From contig CM067064.1 in assembly GCA_033980235.1 (NCBI GenBank), positions 30,009,170 to 30,073,169 of the forward strand: 64,000 bases of DNA, given 5' to 3'. Position 1 is the stretch's first letter, and every line of letters begins with the position of its first letter. This DNA comes from Diadema setosum. Taxonomy: Eukaryota > Echinodermata > Echinoidea > Diadematoida > Diadematidae. The notes under the pieces were generated by a model. It was not told where the DNA came from. It did not search any database and was given only the letters and a program-made list of their open reading frames with translations. The position numbers and the translations under genes are program-made. Of this stretch, positions 33,605 through 45,324 are shown piece after piece.

Positions 33605-33810
33605 AACGGGCCCGGGGACTATTCTGGTCACCTGGTCTAAGCACAAGCTCATTCTTTGTTTGAACATGAATTCCACAAATTGTGATGTCGGGCAAGCTTA
33701 TGCATTATACCGCTTTGAAAACGAGTAAAGTGTCTAACCAACTGAGAAAAAAGAAAGGTCATTTGTACCAAGGTGTACATGAGCTAATTACGAAGTGGCT
33801 TATTACACTA
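33605..33810 (+). repeat. Dispersed repeat R3, second copy
   Basis: Shares ordered words with 30195-30400 and with the inverted copy at 36715-36895. Confidence 0.65.
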
Positions 33811-33869
33811 CCCCACGACACACAGTCGCTCAAGTTCCTTTTTTTTTTTGTCGGAGGCTGGAGGTTGGA

Positions 33870-34215
33870 TTTGCTTCATTTATCATACGTATTGTTTAAA
33901 TTGCCCTTGGTACAGTGCCCCGCTTGCCACCTTTCCTTTTCCCTTTCCTTTTCTCTACGTTTGTTCCTGTTATATTGTCACAAGACAGGTCGGAAAATAA
34001 TTTGCATAACTCAACTGGAGCAGGAATGGCAACTGAATGAATTAACTCTAGGCCAGGTGTATGGCGTCTCGCTCATCTCTTTGAAATTCCAGGATGTTAT
34101 TGTTTGACGCAATAACGGAGTTGTAGACAGGTTTTATGTTGCTATAGAGGTATCTTGTGCCACATGAGTAGAAGGCATCACTGTTTAGTAGTAGTAATGA
34201 ACTTTTTCATGTCCC
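33870..34215 (+). repeat. Internal repeat R2, second copy
   Basis: Close match to 32700-33080. Confidence 0.85.
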
Positions 34216-34762
34216 TCCATGTCAATTTCGTGTGGTTTAAAGGGGTTGTGTGTCTATCTGCCAAAGAAAAGGAAAAAATTATTTTCGTCATGGCTGTTTA
34301 TCTATACGTAGCCGTAGGTAATGAGTGTTGTTGGTATCTGAGCAGTGAAGAACAGAGCATCAGGCTAAAATTCCCCTTAGTTATACGCGCCAAGCGTTCA
34401 ATTTGATATATCTTTCTTTATGTAGTCAATTCCTGCTAATGGAGTTACAGAATTATGTTATGACACGTTTCACTGTAAAAAGTTTGTAAAGCAAAGTTTA
34501 TGGACAAGGCAAGCAATTGTACATGAATAATACCTACCATTGATTTCAGAGGGAAATTATGGTATGCCTAAATGTAAGGGTATCATTGCTTTGGAATTGC
34601 TGAGACAATATGCTTGGCACGGGGGCTTCCACTTCTAATAACTGATCCCTTTGAAGATGTGTCGGTCACGGGTGATCGTCATGATTCATCTTTCACGTAG
34701 AAGCTTACGTTCCACACTCTTGGTTCGAGAAGACTTACCATCATACTTCAAATTGTTATTAA

Positions 34763-35025
34763 TGGTAAAGACTCAAAATCAGACAAGTTTACGTGTTATG
34801 TCTATGGGAGGTGATTTCTTTTTTTATGTGCATTGACTTGACAACGTTTAAGCACCTTTATCTCAGCTGATTTTGCTCCATTTCCACTGTAACTTAAGTA
34901 TGTGGAACTGAGACAATAAGCTGCAGTAATCATGCATTTTATTCTTTGAAATCTCCTCATCAGTTTGACAATTTTGCAGTTTAAAACTGAAAATGAGAAT
35001 GGAATGTGGACAAAACGATTCCTGA
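34763..35025 (+). repeat. Internal repeat R1, second copy
   Basis: Close match to 32108-32376. Confidence 0.85.
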
Positions 35026-35070
35026 TTCATCTTTCACATACATAAGTTTACGTTCCTCATATTTTCTCGT

Positions 35071-35155
35071 CGAGACGTATGGCCGAGTGGTTAAAGGCGA
35101 CGTCTCAGAGACGTGAGGTTGCACACGTGCGGGTTCGAACCCCACAAGATCACGA
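35071..35155 (+). mobile_element. tRNA-Leu-like SINE head or tRNA pseudogene
   Basis: It has an exact A box TGGCCGAGTGG (35080-35090) and B box GGTTCGAACCC (35132-35142). Between them is an anticodon arm with loop CTCAGAG, which would read CAG (Leu), and an extra arm fitting class II tRNAs. The acceptor stem does not pair, the T stem has a mismatch, and the anticodon stem has four of five pairs. It is followed by a T-rich stretch. I therefore call it tRNA-derived and not a working tRNA gene. Confidence 0.6.
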
Positions 35156-35248
35156 AACAAAATACTTAGCTATTTTACTTTTTTTTCTTCAATTTTGTAT
35201 TACATATTCGTCCATGTAGAAATCACATTCGTATATAAACGCACCTAT

Positions 35249-35249
<1 letters not shown>

Positions 35250-35280
<31 letters not shown>

Positions 35281-35281
35281 C
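35250..35281. repeat. (CA)n microsatellite
   Basis: About 14 CA units. Confidence 0.9.
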
Positions 35282-35830
35282 ATATCCCTCTTTGTGTTGG
35301 AGACCAAATTGCTTCGACTGCTGCAAAATTTTGCAGGCTGACTTTGTCAAACCGATCATAGTACGTAATGACGACGACGGAGGTGTTGTACTTTGAACAA
35401 TTGTCTTTCAAGACCATGTCATTGTTTTGTACTTTGATGACGTCATCACACTGAAAATTGTGATTAAAGGCAAGGTATCAAAACCAGCCGATTATAGGTT
35501 TTATGTTTACGGCACGTATTTTTCCCAAGTTGCCAGAAATGGCATAGCGACATCAGTAGTTACAAGGCCGCATTTCCGTCTAGCAATGCAATACAATGTC
35601 ATGTTCACGCGGCCACGTTGGTTGAGTGGGCATTGATTTTCTCCCTGTAATATCTATACATTTCTTTTTTGCCTTACCATTTCCGTGGATGTCCCGTGGC
35701 CGAGAGGTATATATAACTTCAATGTGCCTATATCACATTCTTTTCTTTGTCGATCACAGATGACCGACATCTGATGACCCCAAGCGTATCACCTAACTCG
35801 TCAGTCTGACGAGTTTCATATCTCGTTAGG

Positions 35831-36714
35831 ATTATGTTCGCTGTATGCAGTGAATTATTACTAAGTATATCAACTTCAGCGTAAAATAAACTTCAGCGTT
35901 CTTATTTGAGCTATGCTGCTGTCAGGGAAAAAACATGTATAGCAAAAGCATGTATATTCAGGCACAAGAGTTTATAGTCGAAATTAAGTCTTTACAACTT
36001 AATGGAATCTTACGCTATTATATCAAAATAAACTCGTAAGATATAAAAGATATATCAGAAACCAATGGGAATGAAGCGGGTAGGGATAATTATACATGAA
36101 ACCACCCTAATCAGAAACTTATTCCTTGAAAGTATGAAATAGACGGAGAATACTTTGAGCAGACTTTTTATCGGTCAATTCTCTATTGATAAATCCCATT
36201 ACCGCAAATAAAGCAATTATTCCCCCACGTATAATAAAAATATCACATCAAGCTATTGAATTGTTACTTCCATAATAGGGGGATGATTTTTATATTCACT
36301 TTAAACCTTTTCCCTCGGCGTGATATACTGCTTTACCGCCAGTTTAATACCTTGGGAGGACAAGCTTATTTCTAATGTGTAGAAGTCGGTATTGCGCGGA
36401 ATCTCGTATGTTGAATCGAAATGATAGATCGGGTTGCTATAACTTGTTCAAATTTATGGATATTTTCTCTGAAGACATAGTAATAAGCTGGTCCCATCAT
36501 TCACCCGTTATACTTACTCAGTGCATTTCAATAGTTTGAATCTAGTCCGCATATTAGTTGGAGCAATGTTTAGCAAGGCTCAATCTTTCTGGTAACTAAG
36601 AACAACCTTTGCTACAAAGGTGCATGCATAATAAAGTGTATAAATTTCTTAATAAAATGGTCTATTAAAAAAAAAAATAGGAAGCCATAATACTTATATA
36701 ACATGTGAAAGAAT
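35831..36714. other. No gene seen
   Basis: AT-rich sequence with no repeat or coding signal recognised. Confidence 0.4.
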
Positions 36715-36895
36715 AAGCCAGTTCGGAGTCAGCTCATGTTCAGATGGGTACATTAATGACCTTTCTTCTTCTTTTTCCCCTCAGTTTGTTGAGCACTTCA
36801 CTCGTTTACAAAGCTTTATACTCGACGTAACAATTTATAGAATTCAGCAATCATGTTCAAACAAAAGATGAAATTCCGTAGACCACAGGTGACCA
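36715..36895 (-). repeat. Dispersed repeat R3, inverted third copy
   Basis: The reverse complement runs from 'ttctggtcacctg' through 'tttgtttgaacatga' and 'aaacgagtgaagtg' to 'aactggcttat', matching 33610-33805. Confidence 0.65.
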
Positions 36896-37578
36896 GAATT
36901 GTCCGTCACTTAACACTTCTCAAAACATCCATTTCATTATTTTGCATATTTATGAAATATTTTGCTATAAGAATGTCAAATACCACGTTTGCCGTCAGGG
37001 GGATACAAGCATGGCACCATTTATAAGGATTACTTAAACAATCATTACATCACTGAGATGCTTACCTGATGCAAACCAACACGCCCTGTTGGTACGTATT
37101 ATTATGACCTTTGTCTGCTTATGCACAAAGTGGACCCCCGAAATGGGTAATCAAAACGGTGATACTTTATATTTATATTTAGATAAAATAAACTTGAAAA
37201 TAGATAATAATCATGATACTTTAATTATAATACTTCTTATTCTTTGAAACTTTAAGATCATGAGATGCCCAATTTCGATTGGTTTATATACGTTCTATTT
37301 ATCTATAGTTCTTGCCCTTTCTTCCTCTTAGATTGTCTGTTATGTTATGTTCCTATTCGACTATAATAATAATGCATCTATATTGCTATAGAGCTAGTGA
37401 TATAGCTTATCATGTCTAACATCTATACCTATACTTACATATCTATTCAGCTGCACCAAACCTCTAGGAATCTTCTTGTGTTTTTATACGTTTGACTTTG
37501 AGTAACAGTATCTATCCATCTTTTTCAAGTATTTTTAATCTCTTAAATTTTGCTCCGATAAGTTTGAACTATCATGGC

Positions 37579-37581
<3 letters not shown>
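36896..37581. other. No gene seen
   Basis: AT-rich sequence; nothing recognised. Confidence 0.4.
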
Positions 37582-37623
<42 letters not shown>

Positions 37624-37631
37624 TATATTAT

Positions 37632-37676
<45 letters not shown>
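37582..37676. repeat. (TA)n microsatellite
   Basis: Two TA runs separated by a short 'aagtatattatattg' interruption. Confidence 0.95.
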
Positions 37677-37679
<3 letters not shown>

Positions 37680-37690
37680 CATACAATGAA

Positions 37691-37927
37691 GAGTTTGTTC
37701 GCAAAAACCGATAAGTCCATATTTGCCAAATGGAGATATTTGCGATTAAAGGTCAAGAAAAATAAAGAGAATAATAAGAAAATTTTTCCTTCTTTTGACC
37801 ATAACTTCAAAAATGTACCTTTATGAAATGACAATATATCATTTTAAAGGTTTTATTTTGTACTTTATGACAGAGACCGTACTTCAAAATCTTCAAAATG
37901 GACTTATCGGTTTTTGCGAACAAACTC
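37691..37927. mobile_element. 237-bp MITE with perfect 30-bp terminal inverted repeats
   Basis: The first 30 bases (starting GAGTTTGTTCGCAAAAACCG, 37691-37720) recur exactly inverted at 37898-37927. It sits beside the TA microsatellite. No target duplication is obvious. The interior has a further inverted pair (GGTCAAGAAAA and its complement). Confidence 0.8.
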
Positions 37928-40352
37928 TATATTTATTATAATGAGTATATAACACATGCATTCTTCGTGAATCACGTTCTCAATGATAACGACTTTAAAA
38001 TATCAATACAAATGACGTAAAACGTATTTACATACCAGTACTGGTCAGTTTCCCCCATCAATCTTTCGCTTCCTTCTACCGCCTGTCAAAACTACGAACA
38101 TTAGCGTTAATTAATTAGCATGTAAGGGGAACTAATCAGATAATCGAATGTTTCAGTTAGACGCATGCATGCATACACGGATCTACTCAAGTGGGACGCG
38201 CTATTTGTTGGGATCGGATTGCGTTGAGGGCGTCGACCAAAGAGATATACCTCAAAACAATCGCCTAAAAGTAACTCCATTCATAAGGTGAAAATTAGCA
38301 TATCCTAAGTGGATTAGCGTTCATGCGGGGGGGGGGGGGGGGGTTAACGAACGCATGTATGTGGATGCGTGTATGCGTGTAATTATGCGAGTTTGGAAAA
38401 AGTGTTCGAGGGTTTTGTATGTATAATGTGTGTCTGCGTTGATGCGGAGGAAAAAGTTTTCTGTGACCTGAAGACCACTTCAAAATTACCGAAGGCTTAG
38501 AATCCGATGTTTTACCATTATGGCAATGTAAGATCAAACAAGGGGTCTCTCATCAGGCTACCCCGGTCCAAGTTGAGATTCCTTTCGACACTCACTTATT
38601 GCACGAGGCTTATCCTGAAGGCGTCTCGAAGGGGGATGTGCTAATTTGGGGTGTCAAACCGCAATTAGCGAACAGAGGATCTGCGCGGAGAGGACCCGAA
38701 CAAAATCCAAAGTTCTTTTGGAGATGTTTTTTTAAGTGCATCGTTCTTCCCCGGTGTTCTTCACTTTATCAGCTTTGGGATTTTCCCGCTCTCGACATAG
38801 ACCAAATAAATGCTGATGATATTATGATATTATGTCAATATTTAAGCCTGTCTGTGAACAGTTATAGGCATATATGCCCTCTTTTTTACATTGCATATCA
38901 TGATGGAATTATCATATTTGACGAATGACAGAAAGACGAATATTGGCGTTTCTAGAGTCGGAACGCTTCGCAGCTTTGAAAAGCCCTCTACCGGACACTT
39001 CAAAGCAACTCATCTTGACCTTGTAATGAAGGAGGTGTGTGGCTTGACACTGGCTTGGCCCGTGTCGCCCCCGTCAATTCCTACGCCTCAATGCACGTCG
39101 AATCTGCTTCTCAAGATTCATACACTCTGTGTATGGAGCTCTGTGTCGTAGCACTCTATTCCGTGTTAATAAACCAGCGCAGCCCGCTCCGATGGGTCGC
39201 ACGTTTGCACCCCTATGTCCTCTTACACCACCCCGCTGTACGTGCTGTCTCACCATTTGTTTCGGTTTAGAGTGTTCTCTCGTATAGATGCAGGTGCGTC
39301 GTTACGAGATCACCAATGCGCACGTACGTTACTCGGGCCCCATCAATACACTGCACAGTTGGCCCTCTCATGGCCCATGCGCCTTCGATTCTCCTAGTGA
39401 TCCTGCGATGACACAGTACAGTGCAGTGATACGCGAGGACCAGTCTGGTGAATGGGTGTAAATACGGAACTCCAAGGCCACGCAGTCGAAGTGCGAGTAG
39501 TATTCGAGCTCGAGGATATATTGGCCCGTTCCCCAGACGAGATGGATATATGTTTGGAGTAGATCAGGATTCTGTTTCTGCCGATGATATCTCATTGAAG
39601 TCACGCTTCGGATAGCATTGTGTTCTAAATTTTGGACGGCCAGGGAGTATAATCATCAACTGTTCTGCGCGGTACCGAGGGACAACCCCGCGCCGCAGTA
39701 GCTCTCTCCCTCCCTGTCTACGCCTGATGACAGCAGGAGTACAGCAGAACGCCAAGCGGGTCTCTTCTCTTTGGTGTGGAGGTTGTTGGTGTTATGGCCT
39801 ATGGTTTCTCCGCAGTCCATTATGGTCCATTGTAGCTAGCTGATAAAATAGCACATGTGTGTCGAAACGTTACGAACTGAGGAGAGTAATTATCATTAGG
39901 ATCAGGCAGTGGTAGCTACAGTACAATGTCCGGTGAACATGTTCATTTCCAACCAGACGAATTTATACTAGGGCCTATATCATAGATTGTAACAGAACGT
40001 GAAACTCCATTCATGGCTGTATGCAGGGCATACGGTTTCTGCCCGTTCTTGCTGTCTGCACCGTCACCCTTCAGTGACAATCATAATCGTGTTCACCATG
40101 ATTTGACTATAAGATAACCCTTAAAAGGCTTCAACAAAAAGTGACCATGATGTCTAGGTTATCCTTATGAAAGGGAATCGTTTGGTGTTTTAGCGTAGAT
40201 ACTCAAGCAGTTGTCACTGGGATTTATCTGTAGATGTGCATCTCGATAGGCTGAGCCCAACGAGTGGACCCAGTCAATACACTTCTGATCGGATTTGTTT
40301 TGTGCTTTACCCGGGGTGGGAGTCGTGAACACAGCACCAGTCCAGTTCCACC
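37928..40352. other. Upstream region of the CASKIN-like exon
   Basis: A G16 run lies at 38327-38342. From about 38900 to 39800 the DNA is visibly richer in GC and CpG than its surroundings, which suits a promoter or 5' untranslated exon of the downstream gene. I could not identify a TATA box or a defined exon. The short open frames here have no domain signature. Confidence 0.4.
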
Positions 40353-40443
40353 ATGGGGAAGGACAGCGAACTAGTCCAGGCCGTGAAGACGGAGGATTTA
40401 ATTCTGGTGCAGAGGATCATTGGCAAATTGAAATCCAAGCACA
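40353..40443 (+). CDS. CASKIN: First coding exon of a CASKIN-like ankyrin-repeat scaffold protein
   Basis: The start codon sits in an ideal Kozak context (TTCCACCATGG). Thirty codons plus one base follow, then a consensus donor GTAAGT at 40444-40449, so the exon ends in phase 1. The peptide MGKDSELVQAVKTEDLILVQ resembles the N-terminus of CASKIN1/2, which starts with the same MGK/R-x-x-EL-x-QAVK pattern. That stretch forms the lead-in helix to six ankyrin repeats. Caskins are cytoplasmic scaffolds that bind CASK at synapses in vertebrates. Only this exon is inside the window, because no ankyrin, SH3 or SAM exon was found in the remaining 23.5 kb. Another ankyrin protein with a similar first helix is possible. 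Confidence 0.6.
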
Positions 40444-43400
40444 GTAAGTGAGGTGTTTTACCATGTGATTCTTAAACTACACGGAAAGTGTGACACACGA
40501 ATGAGTTCAAACAACACAGCACACGAGCCACTCTGTGTTCAAACTATAAGTGGGGCATGACAGGGAGCAAATGTGGTTACTGTTGTTGGTACTGACTTGG
40601 AGACTTTTTTAGGTTAATGTAGGTATGTGTGCCATGTACCATGAGACCATGGTTCGTAAGACACGGCAATCATTGGTGTCTTGAGGCCTAAATGGTTAGA
40701 GAACCTGGATGAAAATTTGTTTGAATATTTGATGCCAAAGCTGCAGTGTTAGTTACCAAACACAAAACAAAACCTTGCCTGCAGAGAAACTTTCTGAATT
40801 CATTTTTTTTTTCTGTGTAATTAGTTTTAAAGTTTCGACTTGATTCTAATGATCAAGAGAAATTACAAAACAAAACTTGCTGTCTTGGCCTAATTTCAAT
40901 TTTCCTAAGTACATGTACACTTTTATCCATCATTCCATTCAATTCAAAGAATTTTTGTCTCGCCTAGATGGATTTGTCAAATCTAACGTCTTACATTGCA
41001 TCATCTTCTTCTTTTTTTTTTAATATATTTATATTGCCAGAGAAAGTTTTAATGCCTTTTGGGAACTGAATTCAGTGAAGATACAATAATTGATGCCTTG
41101 GTCATTGGGTGAGCAGTTTCAAAAATAATATTGCTCCTCATTTGACAGTTTTGACAAAAGGAGGAGAGAGGAGAATGAGAGGAAAGATGTGTATCAGTAA
41201 CATTGAATTTGTCAGTTGGATTAAACTGTAATTTACTACTGTGAGATTCATTCACATATAATCTGTTTTATGATTCGTTTGAAAGTTGTTTTTTGTTCTT
41301 AAAGTTTGCTTCTCGCTGCAGGTATGGAATTTTTAATTAATTGATCGTATTGCTTTGATGTTTTTTTTTAGAATAGGAAGTCATAAAGTGCTTCATGTGT
41401 TAGTTATAGAAACGGGCGGGGGAAGGCAGTGCAACATGTACAACTCTTTGTTCTGAACTCTGTATGCTTGGAACTGTGACTGTTGTACTTTGGTTTATGA
41501 GGTGTTTATATTGTAAGGTACATTGTGATTAAATCCAAGGTTTATTGGAACACAGTGACCCTGGAGGGCAAAGACATCAGTCACCCCTTGCACTGGCTAA
41601 AAGTTCCACATTGTCATTCTAAATGCCTTTCTTGCCTGGCACTCCTGTATTTAAGTTTGATTTTAAAAAAAGAAAAGAAAAAGAAAGCTTGAAAGGGCAT
41701 AACAGGTTTGTAAGTGATAAAGTGTAAAGTACATCAATGCAGTGGCTCTTACTCTAGCCAGTAGTCCACCAGAAATTGAACAAAATCACTTTGGCATGTG
41801 TACAACTTTTCATCTTGTGTACCCTGATGTGCCTACATGTGTACATTTTTTAGATGTGATAACATTCTGATTTCTTCGACTTGGTTGTATTGCTAATCAC
41901 CATGGAGCGAACCATGTGGAATGGGTCTCATCCGTCTGCTGTCCGTATGGTGTGCAAATTCTCGCTGTAGTCATGATCACTGTACAGTATACCACCTGAT
42001 TTTTATGAGGCTTGAAGTTGTGTGCAAGTGAGTGTTTTTGACGTTCGACTCGTACACAGTACAGTGAATATTTTTGTAATTTACATGAGAGATCACATGA
42101 TCTGCAAATGTAAATCTTCTGAAGATAGATTATTGAAGAGGTATAATATTTCTTTTAACATGTCAGTGGTTAAGTGGATACCATGTAAACATATTTAGGT
42201 GAGTGATAAAAAAAGATTGTTGGTTTTGTCAAGGTCAAACTTACACTTGTACAACAGATATGATCTGTATTGGTCCTAAGTTTGAATGGGATAGTGAGAG
42301 CAAATAAGAATCTGTGCAAAATGCTTGATACATTTTTCATGAGTACACTGTACTTCTTGTAGCATTTATATGTACTACAGACATATCACTCATTCCTGTA
42401 CCTGTGAAGCAAAGACATGAATGAGGGTCATGTTTGTCTTCTTAAAACCACTCCCTTTGCAACCCCCCCCCCAAAAAAAAAGAACTAGAGAAAAAGTACA
42501 CGAACTGTGAAATGCTGAACTCGTATTTTCATCATATAGTGCATTCAAAGTACACAACAACATATTTAAATCATGCCAGTGTTTAATCCTGTCCAAATTT
42601 GAAGTTCCCAGGCAGATCGTGACATTAGCTTGTGCAATCCCACTACTAGACAGTATGCTTACGTTTACATGAAGTATACAATTTACAATGCATTCCAGTG
42701 CAAACTTGAGCGTACAGTACATCATGTGTGTCTGGGTGAAAGCTTACAATGTATATAATGCCCCCCATACGGAGCAGGGCTGAAGTGTATGGAGGAGCAA
42801 ACATCATACCCATGTTTGCTCTCTCTTTTCGAGACCGGGTTTGTGCCATGGATTAGGACTGTGATGTATTGTTGTGTGATATGTCTTGACACGGCGATCC
42901 CGAGGAGCATCCAATGCAGTCCCTCCTCATGATGATTGCATGCAGCCTAAATCCAGTTGTTCATGAATTTATGCCAGCACATAGGGTCTTTTCCCTATTC
43001 CCCTCCTCTCCTCCCCCTCCCCCTCCTCCCTCTAACCCCTCCACTCTCCCCTCCCCCCCCCCCCCAGGAAAAAAAATGAGACTTTGCAACATGACAGCCG
43101 CTATACACTTGATTCTCGTCTAAGATTTTTTACATTGCCAGAGAACAGATCATTCGCATCAAACTGTAGTCATTTCATGCAATTTATCAGACGGGGCCCT
43201 GAGGTATAGTTAGCTGGAATTGTAGAACAATTATGGCATAAAATACAGGAGCCAGACTCCTCTTGTTTTAATGAATGTCATAAAAATACAAATGAGATAC
43301 AGTCCTCCTTTAAAGTTCTGAATTCATGACAGTGCATTGCCAGGAGGTGCAGGTTCTGCTGAAATGTAATGTCTTGCTGTCATATACACTTGTATATAAA

Positions 43401-44340
43401 CTTCAAAGCTCAAAAACAGCAGCTTGGGAAGTACACTTACATACTCCATAGTAAATGTATTGTTGTGCCTATTGGTTGTTCAAACATGCTTAAATCTGTT
43501 CAGTTTGACAGAGCCAGTTGCCACTATAAAAAAAAAAAAAAAAAAGAGGTGAAAACACACACACCCACACACACGCAGAAAAAAAATATCAGACTAAAGA
43601 ATATCTGCCTTGAAGATGTTTAGTGTTGTGTGATGCATGATTTAGAATACCTAATGAGGCAGCAACACTTCAATTTTGTGATTCAAGATTCAGTATTCAA
43701 CAAAACATAATCCTAAGTTAGAATTGTATTATCTGATGTGTGTCTGTGTATGGTGAATCATCATTGGTGAGAGAAGCTAGCAAAGGATTATTAATAAGAC
43801 ATAGCATTCAAGGACATATATATACCTGTAAGCTCCCCACACTTTGTGATATCATTTATTGTATCTATAGATCTTTCTTTTACTTGAATGTTGAAAGAAA
43901 TTTCAAAGTAGCTCGTGGGGAAACTCGATCATGCACTTTTATTTTCAAACATAATAACAACATGGGCCTGAACTTGGCCTTTTCATTTCAGGTCTTTACA
44001 ACTTGGAAAGTTTCACAAACAGAAAAGCGATGACTCACGGCTTTAGAGTAGATTTCTACAATGGTGCATCAAGCAAAAGGGAGAGCAAGAGATAAAAAGA
44101 GAGAAAAAGGAAAGAAAGACTGAGAGGAAGAGAGAACGGAGCAATGAAGAAAATAGTTTTTTGCTCTCGGATAATGAAGTGAGGCCCCCAAGACGTATAG
44201 GGAGGTGTGGATATCAAGAGTTTGAGGAGAGTCAGACATACTCAGCCTGTTGGCAGTGTGGAACCAATACAGCTGACTCGCATCACATTATGTGGTTGGC
44301 ACACATCACTGGCACTACTGTTCATCACTTCAGACTTTAA
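40444..44340 (+). other. Presumed intron 1 of the CASKIN-like gene, left part
   Basis: AT-rich sequence beginning at the donor. It holds homopolymers and a C-rich tract (about 42990-43066) but no exon-like open frame with flanking splice signals that I could support. Confidence 0.5.
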
Positions 44341-44718
44341 AGGCACTATTTACCATTTGCAGACAAAACAAAAACCCAGCTTTAGTGCTTCAAAATAGTT
44401 CTAAAATGTTAGGCACGGATAGAAACAACCAATGTAAAAATTTGAATCAGTATAACATATTTATTGTTAAATATATATACAAAATATGAACAGTAGTTAT
44501 AATGATAATGTTTCTGGACTAAACCACTATATACAGTTATGATTAATTGAGAAAAATAGTGATATCTCCGTATATTTCAGGCTTTATTGCAAAATTTTAT
44601 GAGGTAGGATGTTTTGTGATACAACAGACCTACACATACCGTATGCATCAAATGTGATATATGTACACGTATATTGAACATTTTTAAAAATCACTGCTCC
44701 CAAAGGTAAACAGGACCT
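44341..44718. mobile_element. 378-bp TTAA-flanked MITE (TTTACC family)
   Basis: TTAA lies at 44337-44340 and 44719-44722. The ends AGGCACTATTTACC and (complement) AGGTCCTGTTTACC form short inverted repeats. The body is homologous to 26638-27002. Confidence 0.8.
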
Positions 44719-45152
44719 TTAAATCTGTCAGACCCATTGTCAATTTGGGATTTCAGGATATGGGTCAGGAGAGGATTAAAGGGATGGGATTATATTTATA
44801 CAACACCTATTTAGAATGTAGCTATCCGATTGGTTGATTGCCCATCTCGTGACATTTAGTGAAAAATTCCATTGCACGCTCTCTGGCTGTCAGCAGTGCA
44901 ATTTTGTTTGAGCAAAATGTTCCTTTGCACGCGCTCTGATGTCACAATAAACAAACATGTACCGCGCGCACTCAATAATTACAAGCGCGTACTTTTGTCA
45001 CTCATTTTTGTAAACAACTTCATTTCACATACATACATGTATACACGGTGACTGCGACTCTGAGGCTACTCATTCGTCTTTCACGGAAAACGGTTGCCAT
45101 TTCTGTGCTAGAGAATCTGTGAGTACCAAATCTGTTGACGTTCGAGGTGTTG
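44719..45152. other. No gene seen
   Basis: Intronic DNA with a few CGCG-containing words; possibly part of an older repeat but without defined ends. Confidence 0.35.
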
Positions 45153-45157
45153 TATAA

Positions 45158-45324
45158 AACAAATAGTGTATGGCGTTTACTCCTGCAATGGAACCAGATT
45201 TTGCACTCGGTGAAAGATGAGGTGCACTTTTCAGCTCGGCTTCACCTCGTTGAATAGAGCGCCTCTATCTTTCACCTCGTGCGAAGTCTTGTACCATTGC
45301 ACTCGTGACCATTCACCGTATTTG
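45158..45324. mobile_element. 167-bp fold-back element flanked by TATAA, copy 1
   Basis: TATAA lies at 45153-45157 and 45325-45329. The ends are AACAAATA and TATTTG. Its halves are imperfect inverted copies around a central CTCGGCTTCACCTCG. It shares ends, size and centre with 62831-63003. Confidence 0.7.

Larger units (their letters stand above)
31117..35830 (+). mobile_element. Candidate 4.7-kb element bounded by Helentron/DINE-like termini
   Basis: The left end is a perfect hairpin TAGGTGATACGCT-ATC-AGCGTATCACCTA (31117-31145). The second arm recurs exactly at 35783-35795. That copy runs directly into another hairpin, AACTCGTCAG-T-CTGACGAGTT (35795-35815). This is the same end layout as the element at 4669-5490. 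The interior has no long open frame but holds SINE heads and duplicated blocks. It may be one large non-autonomous element or two solo ends around unrelated repeats. The right limit past 35815 is a guess. Confidence 0.5.

Noticed and set aside
35071..35155. Functional tRNA-Leu(CAG) gene
   Set aside because: The acceptor stem does not pair and the anticodon and T stems have mismatches; a SINE head or pseudogene fits better.
39067..39085. Short match to a conserved small-subunit rRNA segment (CCCCGTCAATTCCT)
   Set aside because: The match ends after 14 bases and no flanking rRNA sequence is present.
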